Source: a virus. Taken from it: a stretch of DNA of 33,041 nucleotides. Under the pieces are notes generated by a model. It did no database searches. It was not told where the DNA came from and worked only from the letters and a program-made list of their open reading frames with translations. The DNA is taken from positions 1-33,041 of IMG/VR virus record IMGVR_UViG_3300047317_000373, one strand, 5' to 3'. A program made the translations under genes and the position numbers. This document shows positions 14,791 through 21,044 of this stretch, piece by piece; position 1 is the stretch's first letter; each line of letters begins with the position of its first letter.

Positions 14791-14820
14791 CAGCCCCGCC
14801 CGGACACCGGCGCGGGGCTG
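14791..14820 (+). promoter_or_regulatory. Strong hairpin upstream of capsid gene
   Basis: CAGCCCCGC (14791-14799) and GCGGGGCTG (14812-14820) make a perfect 9-bp stem. CCGG (14800-14803) and CCGG (14807-14810) extend it by four pairs with one bulged C and an ACA loop. It ends 23 nt before the capsid start; no T-run follows. It may stabilise or set the 5' end of the capsid message. Confidence 0.55.
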
Positions 14821-14831
14821 TCGCATGAAAT

Positions 14832-14843
14832 GGAGGCGCCTCC
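14832..14843 (+). promoter_or_regulatory. Palindromic Shine-Dalgarno of the capsid gene
   Basis: GGAGGCGCCTCC is a perfect 12-bp palindrome directly before the GTG start at 14844. Its 5' half is the only good ribosome-binding site, but it can pair with the 3' half, or two messages could pair here. Confidence 0.6.
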
Positions 14844-16208
14844 GTGCCTACTGAGCTCGAAGAAGCGATCACCACCGCCGGTACGACCGGAGCATTGATC
14901 CCGAAGAGCATCGACCCGGTGCTCCTTGAGTACCAGCGCCGGTACGCGCCGCTGCTCGCCGCCATCCCGTCGAAGCAGTGGAACAGCACGCAGTACTTCT
15001 TCAACCGGCGCGTACAGCGGCCCGACTCTGGCGGTGTCGTCGACGGCGGAGCCCGCCCCATCGGCAACAGCACCTACGAGCAGGCCGTCTTCAACATCCG
15101 CCTGTACCAGGCGGTCGGCTCCGTCACCGGCTTCGCGCAGACCGTCACCCGCGACATCGTCGGCGACCTGCGCCAGCTCGAACTCGACGGCACCGTCTCC
15201 TCCATGATGTGGACCCTGGAGAACGCACTCATGTGGGGCCACGACGGCGCCACCGCGAGCGGCCTCTACCCGATCTCCACCGGCCTGGACTACCTCGTGT
15301 CCAACTGGTCGGCGGGCACGGGCTCGAACAACTACGTCAACGCGGTCGACCTCGCGGGCGGAAACTTCGCCCTGCACTACCTCGACCAGCTCATCGACCT
15401 CGTGGAAACCAACGCGGCGATGCCCGTGGGATCCGAGCACATGTTCGTGATGTCGCCGCGCATGGCCTCCGCCGTGTCGCAGGCCTTCGTCGCGCAGCAG
15501 CGGTTCATGGCCCCCACCACCATGATCGGTGCCGGTCTCAACGTGCCGACGTACCGCGACATCCCGATCGTCAAGAGCTCGTTCCTGAGCCCCCGGTCGA
15601 ACCAGATGAGCACCGTCGCCACGGCGACCGCCACCAGCGGCGGCACCCTGGCCGCGGCCACCTACTACTACCAGGTGTCCGCCGTCGCGGCCCGCTTCGG
15701 CGAGATCTCTGCCGCGACCGAGGTCTCCCAGACCACGACTGGCTCCACCTCGACGGTCACCCTCAGCTTCTCCACGCCGACGAACCTCCCGGACGGCGCG
15801 GGCCCGATCCTCTACAAGGTCTACCGCAGCACCGGAACCGGCACGGAGACCCTCGTCGGTGTGGTCGACGCGTTCGACACGACCGGCGCCGCCGTCACCA
15901 GCATCATCGACACCGGCACCAACCTCCTCACCAACAGCTCCGGCAACACCGTGGTGACCGCCTACCAGGGCGGCAACGCCGGCGCCAAGCCCCGCACCGT
16001 CACCAACGCGGCTGAGGACATCTACCTGCTGCCGCGGAACCCGGACTTCCTGGTCCGGCCCTACACCCGCGACATGCAGATCCTGCCCCTCGCACCCACC
16101 GTCAGCTCGCCCGACTCGCTGCCGTTCGCCGTACTCACCGACACGTGCCTCGCCTTCCGCGGGAGCAAGTACGGCGCGAGGCTCAGTCGGCTCGTGGCCG
16201 CGCTCTAG
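14844..16208 (+). CDS. Major capsid protein with inserted FN3-like domain
   Basis: A 454-residue protein from GTG. Parts before about residue 255 and after 370 fit an HK97-fold capsid protein (PKSIDPVLLEYQRRYAPLL, TRDIVGDLRQLELDG, the MFVMSPRMASAV helix, and DIYLLPRNPDFLVRP near the end). Residues about 255-370 look like an inserted beta-sandwich of fibronectin type III/Ig kind: TYYYQVSAVAARFGE and ILYKVYRSTGTG are the usual strands. Such inserts are displayed on the outer capsid surface in other phages. It follows the protease-scaffold gene, is flanked by hairpins, and is expected to be the most abundant product. Confidence 0.88.
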   Translation: MPTELEEAITTAGTTGALIPKSIDPVLLEYQRRYAPLLAAIPSKQWNSTQYFFNRRVQRPDSGGVVDGGARPIGNSTYEQAVFNIRLYQAVGSVTGFAQTVTRDIVGDLRQLELDGTVSSMMWTLENALMWGHDGATASGLYPISTGLDYLVSNWSAGTGSNNYVNAVDLAGGNFALHYLDQLIDLVETNAAMPVGSEHMFVMSPRMASAVSQAFVAQQRFMAPTTMIGAGLNVPTYRDIPIVKSSFLSPRSNQMSTVATATATSGGTLAAATYYYQVSAVAARFGEISAATEVSQTTTGSTSTVTLSFSTPTNLPDGAGPILYKVYRSTGTGTETLVGVVDAFDTTGAAVTSIIDTGTNLLTNSSGNTVVTAYQGGNAGAKPRTVTNAAEDIYLLPRNPDFLVRPYTRDMQILPLAPTVSSPDSLPFAVLTDTCLAFRGSKYGARLSRLVAAL

Positions 16209-16231
16209 GCCTGGACAGTCCGCATCTGCAC

Positions 16232-16262
16232 GGTGGGCCCGGCACGCACGTCCGGGCCCACC
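16232..16262 (+). terminator. Strong hairpin after the capsid gene
   Basis: GGTGGGCCCGG (16232-16242) is perfectly complementary to CCGGGCCCACC (16252-16262) with a 9-nt loop. It lacks a T-run, like many Streptomyces terminators. It may end part of the transcripts or protect the capsid message from 3' decay. Confidence 0.65.
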
Positions 16263-16283
16263 ATCCAGCCCCAGGGAGGGCAT

Positions 16284-16556
16284 ATGCCGTTCATCCGTAA
16301 GGACAAGGCTGGGTCGTGCCCCGGCCACAGCTGGGAGCACGACGGTGACGTTGTCGAGGTCGGCGACGTCGACCTAGTCGCGGAACTCCTCGCGATCCCC
16401 GGATTCTCCGAAGTCGCTCCCGGCTCCGAACCCGAGCATCAGAAGGCCGACGACTCCGACCGTGAGGAGCCGGCGGGACACGAGGACGCCGACGCTCCTG
16501 CGGCCCCGGCGAAGCGGGGGCGGCCCCGCAAGACTCAGACCGAAGTCAGCGAGTGA
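16284..16556 (+). CDS. Small acidic protein with AT-hook-like end
   Basis: A 90-residue protein starting at ATG after GGGAGG (16274-16279). It begins MPFIRKDKAGSCPGHSWEHDGDVVEV, a compact domain with one Cys and two His. An acidic linker follows and then a basic end KRGRPRK, which resembles an AT-hook. Short proteins with a similar basic tail often follow the capsid gene in actinophages; head decoration or head-tail joining is possible. No function is assigned. Confidence 0.65.
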   Translation: MPFIRKDKAGSCPGHSWEHDGDVVEVGDVDLVAELLAIPGFSEVAPGSEPEHQKADDSDREEPAGHEDADAPAAPAKRGRPRKTQTEVSE

Positions 16557-16597
16557 CCAGCTCGCTCGCCTCCTCGCCCGTGATCTGGAGGTGAGCG

Positions 16598-17260
16598 ATG
16601 CCGCAAGACCTGGTTACCCCCCTGGCGAGCGTGGCCCAGTTCACTGAGGGCCCGTTCGCCAACCTCGTCAGCGGGTTCAGTAGCCCGGCGCAGACCAACC
16701 TGATGTTGCAGGCCACCCGCGCCTGCGAATCAGCTTGTGACCGCAGGCTCGCCCCGTTCGCGGGCGTGACGGAGACCCAGCGGGCGAATGCCATGGACGT
16801 CGAGGACGCCATGGACTCCTACGTGCCCCTCGACCCCACCTCGCAACTGAACCTCTCGCGCGGCCAGTCGTTGGGTTCCACGGGGCTGGCCCGGCACTTC
16901 TGGGTCCGCGAACACCCGCCCCGCTACCCCGAACTGTGGTCCGGCAGCATCGCTACGATCGGCCTGCTGCGCTCCTATTCGGGCACACAGTCTGTCGGCA
17001 TTTCCACCATCCAGTACGAGACCGACACCGGGCACGTCCGCTTCCAGCTAGGCACGTTCGTGCCGCCCGGCACGACGATCGTCGTCACCTACTCCGGCGG
17101 TTACAGCACCGTCCCCGCGGACTTGGTGCAGGCCTGCCAGTACATGGCCGCGAGCATGGCAGTGAAGCAGTTGGACCCGGTCGACGGACGTTCCGGGCAT
17201 GATCCGGACGCGCTCCGCTCGGATGCCCTGGAGATGCTCGCCCCGTACACCCGGCGGTAG
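16598..17260 (+). CDS. Head-tail connector (gp6-like)
   Basis: A 220-residue protein with GGAGGTG before its ATG. The N-terminal helix has ATRACESACDRRLAPF, the middle is beta-rich (STIQYETDTGHVRF, TTIVVTYSGGYSTVPADLV), and the C-terminal helix follows SGGYxxVPxDLxxA, a pattern common to head-tail connector proteins of siphoviruses. It would dock onto the portal ring. Position after the capsid gene fits. Confidence 0.72.
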   Translation: MPQDLVTPLASVAQFTEGPFANLVSGFSSPAQTNLMLQATRACESACDRRLAPFAGVTETQRANAMDVEDAMDSYVPLDPTSQLNLSRGQSLGSTGLARHFWVREHPPRYPELWSGSIATIGLLRSYSGTQSVGISTIQYETDTGHVRFQLGTFVPPGTTIVVTYSGGYSTVPADLVQACQYMAASMAVKQLDPVDGRSGHDPDALRSDALEMLAPYTRR

Positions 17261-17263
17261 GCG

Positions 17264-17872
17264 GTGGCGCGCCGCAAGCGTGTGGTGTCGGCCGCGACCC
17301 GGGCCAAGCTCTCCGCGCGGATGAAGGGCAAGAAGCATCCGCACAAGGGCCACAAGATTTCGGCGACCACTCGGGCCCGGATCGCGAAGGCGCTGAAGGG
17401 CAGGCACCACAAGGGGCATGTGGTTTCGTCGGCGACCCGGGCGAAGATCGCCGCACGGTTGAAGGGCCGCCACCACAAGGGCCACAAACTCTCGTCCGCC
17501 GCGAGGGCGAAAATCTCGGCGAAACTCAAAGGCCGCCACCACCCAGGCCACCGGCTGTCGGCGGCCACCCGCGCCAAAATCTCGGCCAGCCTCAAAGGCC
17601 GGAAACACCCCCGGGCCGGGGTGCACGCACGGATCGTTGCGCACCGCACCAGCCCCGCCCACCGCACCACCCAGGCGGCAGCCCAGCGCGCAGCCCGCCA
17701 CCGTGCCCACCGGAACAGGCCGAAGCACGTCAACCGCATGGCCACCCACTTCGGGCTGCGACGCAAGCACGTCAAGACCACGCGGTTCGGGCTTCGGCAT
17801 CACCGCACCACGCACCTCGGCCGCCACCACGTGAAGAAGTCGACCCGGGCCCGTCGCCGTCGCAGAAGGTGA
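17264..17872 (+). CDS. Basic protein with tandem NUMOD3-like repeats
   Basis: A 202-residue protein starting at GTG. It begins with five tandem repeats of about 22-24 residues, each of the form [VK][VLI]S-x-A/T-TRAKI-x-x-x-LKGRHHKGH (starting near residues 7, 31, 53, 75 and 97). This is the NUMOD3 motif, known as a DNA-binding module next to GIY-YIG or HNH homing nucleases. The rest is Arg/His/Lys-rich with a short second repeat (THFGLRRKHVK, TRFGLRHHRT, THLGRHHVK) and ends in RRRRRR. No nuclease catalytic motif is seen, so this is a repeat-only, extremely basic protein, likely DNA- or RNA-binding. It is packed between a connector and a tail-terminator gene, where a structural protein is expected. 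Confidence 0.8.
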   Translation: MARRKRVVSAATRAKLSARMKGKKHPHKGHKISATTRARIAKALKGRHHKGHVVSSATRAKIAARLKGRHHKGHKLSSAARAKISAKLKGRHHPGHRLSAATRAKISASLKGRKHPRAGVHARIVAHRTSPAHRTTQAAAQRAARHRAHRNRPKHVNRMATHFGLRRKHVKTTRFGLRHHRTTHLGRHHVKKSTRARRRRRR

Positions 17873-17878
17873 GGCTGC

Positions 17879-18361
17879 ATGTCGACCGCTGACGCCGTAG
17901 ACCGTGAAGTCGCCTGGCTCACCTCATCCGGCGACGGCCTGCCAGCCCTGCTGACCGCCTCGGGCGGCCCGTGGGACAACTTGCAGGCCTACCAGCCCCG
18001 CACTCCCGGCAAGCGGGCCGCGAACATCTATGTCCTGCGGCGCGGGATCCATGAGAAGCGGTTCGCGAACGTCCGCCGCATGGCGACCTACGAGTTTGCC
18101 CTCAAAATGATCTGGCCGCTCTCCTCCGGACAGGGCATCGCCGAAGCGGATCAGCGCGCGTTCGACGCGGCCGTAGACCTCGTACTAACCCGCATCGGCG
18201 GCCTCGTCGGCGACAAGAGCCACGGCGGCCGGTTCCTGTCCGTGGCCGAGAACCCCGAGTACGTGAACGTCCGGTTCACCGACCCCGAACAGACGCTCGG
18301 CATGGGCGAATTCCACGCCGAGATCACGTACCACGCCGACGACACCGAGATCACCGGCTGA
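17879..18361 (+). CDS. Tail terminator / head-tail completion protein
   Basis: A 160-residue protein with AAGGTGAGG before its ATG. The sequence fits a mixed alpha/beta tail-completion fold: an N-terminal helix, a basic middle (VLRRGIHEKRFANVRRMATYEFALKMIWPL), a helix (ADQRAFDAAVDLVLTRIGG) and C-terminal strands (VNVRFTDPEQTLGMGEFHAEITYHAD). Position between the connector and the tail tube supports a tail-terminator role, though the family is not named with certainty. A terminator follows. Confidence 0.62.
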   Translation: MSTADAVDREVAWLTSSGDGLPALLTASGGPWDNLQAYQPRTPGKRAANIYVLRRGIHEKRFANVRRMATYEFALKMIWPLSSGQGIAEADQRAFDAAVDLVLTRIGGLVGDKSHGGRFLSVAENPEYVNVRFTDPEQTLGMGEFHAEITYHADDTEITG

Positions 18362-18376
18362 CCCGATCCGACCCGT

Positions 18377-18401
18377 GGCCCCTGCCTTCGCGGGGGCCTT
18401 T
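18377..18401 (+). terminator. Rho-independent terminator
   Basis: GGCCCC-T-GC (18377-18385) pairs with GC-G-GGGGCC (18390-18398), 9 pairs including one T-G, closing a CTTC tetraloop, followed by TTT (18399-18401). It sits ahead of the tail-tube genes, suggesting a partial stop or a processing site. Confidence 0.7.
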
Positions 18402-18420
18402 CGCATGCCCGGAGGCCCCT

Positions 18421-18630
18421 GTGCTCCAGCGCAATCCCTTCCCCTACGCGCTGGACGTGCCGGACATCCCGGCCACGGTCCAGCCCGGCGAAACCGTCGA
18501 CTGGCACCAGCCGATCGCCGGGTTCGAGCCCGTCGAGGACACGCCGCCTGAGGCGGATGCCCCCAAGACCGCCCGCAGCAAGAAGGCCGCGCCCACCCCG
18601 GCGCCCGTCGGTGAGGAGCCGCAGCCGTGA
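18421..18630 (+). CDS. Small Pro-rich tail-module protein
   Basis: A 69-residue protein starting at GTG with GGAGG (18411-18415) at 5-nt spacing. It has an N-terminal patch (NPFPYALDVPDIPATVQPGETVDWHQPIAGFE) and then a Pro/Glu/Lys-rich, probably disordered end. It overlaps the tail-tube start. No family recognised. It may be a small tail or head-joining accessory protein. Confidence 0.6.
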   Translation: MLQRNPFPYALDVPDIPATVQPGETVDWHQPIAGFEPVEDTPPEADAPKTARSKKAAPTPAPVGEEPQP

Positions 18631-19772
18631 CCCAGATTTCTCGCCTTGCGACGGTCGGCATCGCCAGGGAAGTCACCCCGGGCACTTGGCTGGCGCCGAC
18701 GATCGGCATCCCTTTCACCAAAGCCGACTTCGAGGACATGTACACCGAGCTGAAGGACGAGTCGTACCGGGGCAATGACACCGTCCTGCAAGGCCTCTAC
18801 CAGGGTGTTGTGCACACCGAGTGGTCTCTGGACGTGATGGCCTATCCGGACCTGATCGGGCATTTCCTGGCGGGGATCATCGGCCCGGACACCGTGACGC
18901 CGGGGGTGTCGACCACGCTGTCGGCGTCGACGATCGTCGGTGCAACCACGATTTCGACGGCGGCGTCGATCCCGCTCGGGTCGATCATCGCGATCGATAC
19001 CGGCACGAAGATTGAGTACGCGACGACCGGTACGCCAACCGGATCAGGGCCTTACACGATCCCCATCACGGTTCCGGCGACGGGGCTGACGCAGACCCAC
19101 AGCTCGGCCGTGACCGTCGTGTCGCAGACGACGCACCTGTTCAAGCAGTCCACGACGCCGCTGCCGACGTACTCCCTGACGATCTACGACACCACGCAGA
19201 CCCTGTCGTCCTCGTACTGCCGTCTCAGCGACTTGCAGATGAAGATCGACCCCAAGGGTGCGGTCTCCCTCGCGCTGAAGTACATCAGCTTCCCGTCGGT
19301 CACGCAGACCACCCAGTCGGAGACGTTTTCCACCTACGACCCGCTGCTCGGCTGGTCCTGGAACATGACCAACGGCGGGGCCGCCAGCACGCGCGGCCTG
19401 TCGTTCGACGCCACCGTCAAGCGCGCCACCGAAGCCATCGCCAGCTCGGACGGCACGCAGACGCCGCGCGAAGTGTTCGCCGGCCCGATCGAGGTCGACG
19501 GCACCTATAAGGCCATCTTCGAGAACCAGCTCGACATGGCGCTGTACCTCCAGTACACGCAGACCGCCGCGACCGCAGCCCTAGCCCAGCCGGTACCCCG
19601 TGGCGGCCAGTCCCTGGCGATCACCATGTCCAAGTCCGGCTGGTACAAGGGCAAACGTGACTTGTCCGGTGCCTACGTGCAGGGCGACTTCAGCCTGTCG
19701 GGGATCTACAACACGACCGACGGCGGCGCCGTCCAGGCCACGCTCAAAAACTTCAGTTCGTCGGCGTACTGA
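18627..19772 (+). CDS. Major tail (tube) protein
   Basis: A 381-residue protein from GTG in a GTGA overlap. The N-terminal and C-terminal halves have the beta-rich pattern of siphovirus tail tube proteins (LATVGIAREVTPGTW, HTEWSLDVMAYPDLIGHFLAG; later MKIDPKGAVSLALKY, GTYKAIFENQLDMALYL). Between about residues 95 and 175 lies a Thr/Ser/Gly-rich beta segment (ATTISTAASIPLGSIIAID) that looks like an inserted surface domain. It is preceded by a terminator and followed by a 12-bp hairpin, then the chaperone genes, which is the usual tail order. Confidence 0.83.
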   Translation: MTQISRLATVGIAREVTPGTWLAPTIGIPFTKADFEDMYTELKDESYRGNDTVLQGLYQGVVHTEWSLDVMAYPDLIGHFLAGIIGPDTVTPGVSTTLSASTIVGATTISTAASIPLGSIIAIDTGTKIEYATTGTPTGSGPYTIPITVPATGLTQTHSSAVTVVSQTTHLFKQSTTPLPTYSLTIYDTTQTLSSSYCRLSDLQMKIDPKGAVSLALKYISFPSVTQTTQSETFSTYDPLLGWSWNMTNGGAASTRGLSFDATVKRATEAIASSDGTQTPREVFAGPIEVDGTYKAIFENQLDMALYLQYTQTAATAALAQPVPRGGQSLAITMSKSGWYKGKRDLSGAYVQGDFSLSGIYNTTDGGAVQATLKNFSSSAY

Positions 19773-19778
19773 CCTACT

Positions 19779-19820
19779 CCCCGGCCGGGCCGCGCGTGAG
19801 GGCGTCGCGCCCGGTCGGGG
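19779..19820 (+). promoter_or_regulatory. 12-bp hairpin with competing pairing after tail-tube gene
   Basis: CCCCGGCCGGGC (19779-19790) pairs with GCCCGGTCGGGG (19809-19820), 12 pairs with one G-T. The loop and its edge contain GAGGGCG (19798-19804), which can instead pair with CGCCCTC at 19825-19831, or nearly so with GCCCTC after it. The two folds exclude each other. No T-run follows. Confidence 0.6.
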
Positions 19821-19859
19821 ACCACGCCCTCAACGCCCTCACCGCTCAAGGAGACACCG

Positions 19860-20276
19860 ATGCCCGCCGGCTACACCAACCGCGTCATTTTGCTGTCGTT
19901 CCCGAAACTCGGTGACCGGGTCAGCGTCCTGATCCGCAACCCGAAGTTGCTGCCGCCGTCCGAACTCACCCCACAAGACGTGGCGGTTGATGCACAGGGC
20001 AATCCGCTGGACCCGCAGGCAGCCAACACGGCCCTGTACGAGGTGATGGCAAGCCTGATCGTCGCGTGGCGCGTGTACGACGCCAGCGCGCCGGCCGCCG
20101 CGGTCGACATAGACCTTGACGCCGACGTCGAGAGCCTTGAGGTCCAGATAGCGGCCCTCGACGCTGCGGATCAGACCCTCATGACGGAGATCACTGCGGA
20201 GAACGTGGCCCGCCTTCCGATGGCCATCATCAACCGCATCGGCGAGGAGCTCGGCAAGGTCGCCGACCCCAGCTAG
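19860..20276 (+). CDS. Tail assembly chaperone G
   Basis: A 138-residue protein with AAGGAGA before its ATG. Near the N terminus it has FPKLGDRVSVLIRNPKLLPPSEL, a recurrent opening of actinophage tail chaperones, then helices and an acidic segment. These cytoplasmic proteins coat the tape measure during tail assembly. A second frame (20267-20539) continues it through a -1 frameshift close to its TAG stop, as in lambda G/GT. Position between tail tube and tape measure is the classical one. Confidence 0.83.
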   Translation: MPAGYTNRVILLSFPKLGDRVSVLIRNPKLLPPSELTPQDVAVDAQGNPLDPQAANTALYEVMASLIVAWRVYDASAPAAAVDIDLDADVESLEVQIAALDAADQTLMTEITAENVARLPMAIINRIGEELGKVADPS

Positions 20277-20539
20277 GCCCCGGCAGCCCCTACTTCGAGG
20301 ACGTCCTGCTGCCCGTAGAGTCCCTCATCGAGGGCACGTGGAGCAGCGGTGCGCCTCCTGCCGAATGGGCCGACTTCATCCTGATGAAACGCATGAAATG
20401 GTCCTGGGGCGATCTTCAGGCGACTCCCATGTACGTGCGGCGCTACACGCTCGATTTCCTCAACGCGCTCGCCGAGCACGAGCAGGACGAGCACGACCGC
20501 GCGAAACGAGAGGCCAACCGGGCTCAGCGGACGGGGTGA
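20267..20539 (+). CDS. Tail chaperone T extension made by -1 frameshift
   Basis: This frame encodes about 90 residues: SPYFEDVLLPVESLIEGTW, PPAEWADFILMKRMKWSWGDLQ, PMYVRRYTLDFLNALAEHE and a charged end. It has no well-supported start near its beginning and lies in the -1 frame relative to the upstream chaperone. That frame is open well back into the upstream gene. The nearest slip site before the TAG is CCCC (20267-20270), where a Pro-tRNA could move back one base; a classical X-XXY-YYZ heptamer was not found in the last 100 nt. G-GT fusions are near-universal in siphovirus tails, so the frameshift is highly probable and its exact site is uncertain. Confidence 0.78.
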   Translation, partial: PQLGPGSPYFEDVLLPVESLIEGTWSSGAPPAEWADFILMKRMKWSWGDLQATPMYVRRYTLDFLNALAEHEQDEHDRAKREANRAQRTG

Positions 20540-20544
20540 TTGCT

Positions 20545-21003
20545 GTGCCGGAGCTGCGGCCGGGCGAATTCACTGCGATCTTCGCGAAGCTGTCGGCGGA
20601 AGGGGAAATCCGGGGGCGGATCGCCCTGGAGCCGCTGGCCAACGCCGTTGAGAAGCAGGCAAAGATCAATGCCTCCTCGGGGCGTCACGCCTACGGTACC
20701 CCTACCCCGGCACACCCCGGCTCGGGCCCCGCCGTCATCTCCGGCAACCTCCGGCGGTCGATCACTCACAGTCCAATCGTGCAGGTCGGCACGGGCTGGG
20801 AAACGAAGGTCGGCACGGGAGTCGGCTTTACGCCGCCCTACGGCCGCACGCCCGCGAACCGGTACGGCTTCTATCTGGAAACCGGACTCCGCAACGGATC
20901 CAAATACCCGTTCCTCGTCCCCGCGTTCCACTTCGCCGTCCGGATCGCAGCCCCCACGATCTACGCCGCGGCCTACGGCACCGGCTGGACACGCGTCGCC
21001 TGA
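20545..21003 (+). CDS. HK97 gp10-like minor tail/head-tail protein
   Basis: About 152 residues. GTG 20545 has GGGGTGA (20533-20539) well placed; GTG 20536, overlapping the T stop, is an alternative start. The N terminus is helical. NLRRSIT, FTPPYGRTPANRYGFYLETG and SKYPFLVPAFHFA match the gp10-like pattern (strand, Y-x-x-Y-L-E-x-G, P-F-L-x-P-A). Such proteins act in tail completion. Here it lies after the chaperones rather than before the tail tube, which is a less common order. Confidence 0.7.
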   Translation: MPELRPGEFTAIFAKLSAEGEIRGRIALEPLANAVEKQAKINASSGRHAYGTPTPAHPGSGPAVISGNLRRSITHSPIVQVGTGWETKVGTGVGFTPPYGRTPANRYGFYLETGLRNGSKYPFLVPAFHFAVRIAAPTIYAAAYGTGWTRVA

Positions 21004-21044
21004 CCCCCGGGTCCGCGGTAGTCAGCGAGCCGTGAGGAGGTGTC

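Noticed and set aside
13474-14826. Long open frame on the minus strand opposite the protease-scaffold gene
   Set aside because: Gly/Val/Arg/His-rich composition is the usual antisense shadow of GC-rich coding DNA; the plus strand has recognisable domains and correct codon bias.
14700-16340. 546-codon minus-strand frame opposite the capsid gene
   Set aside because: Shadow of the capsid protein gene; no start with an RBS and no known motif.
16535-16556. KRGRPRK at the end of the 16284 gene as proof of an AT-hook DNA-binding protein
   Set aside because: A single short basic motif in a disordered tail is weak evidence; similar tails are common after capsid genes.
17279-17620. Repetitive DNA as a possible CRISPR array
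   Set aside because: The repeats are in-frame codon repeats of the NUMOD3-like protein with no unrelated spacers between identical repeats.
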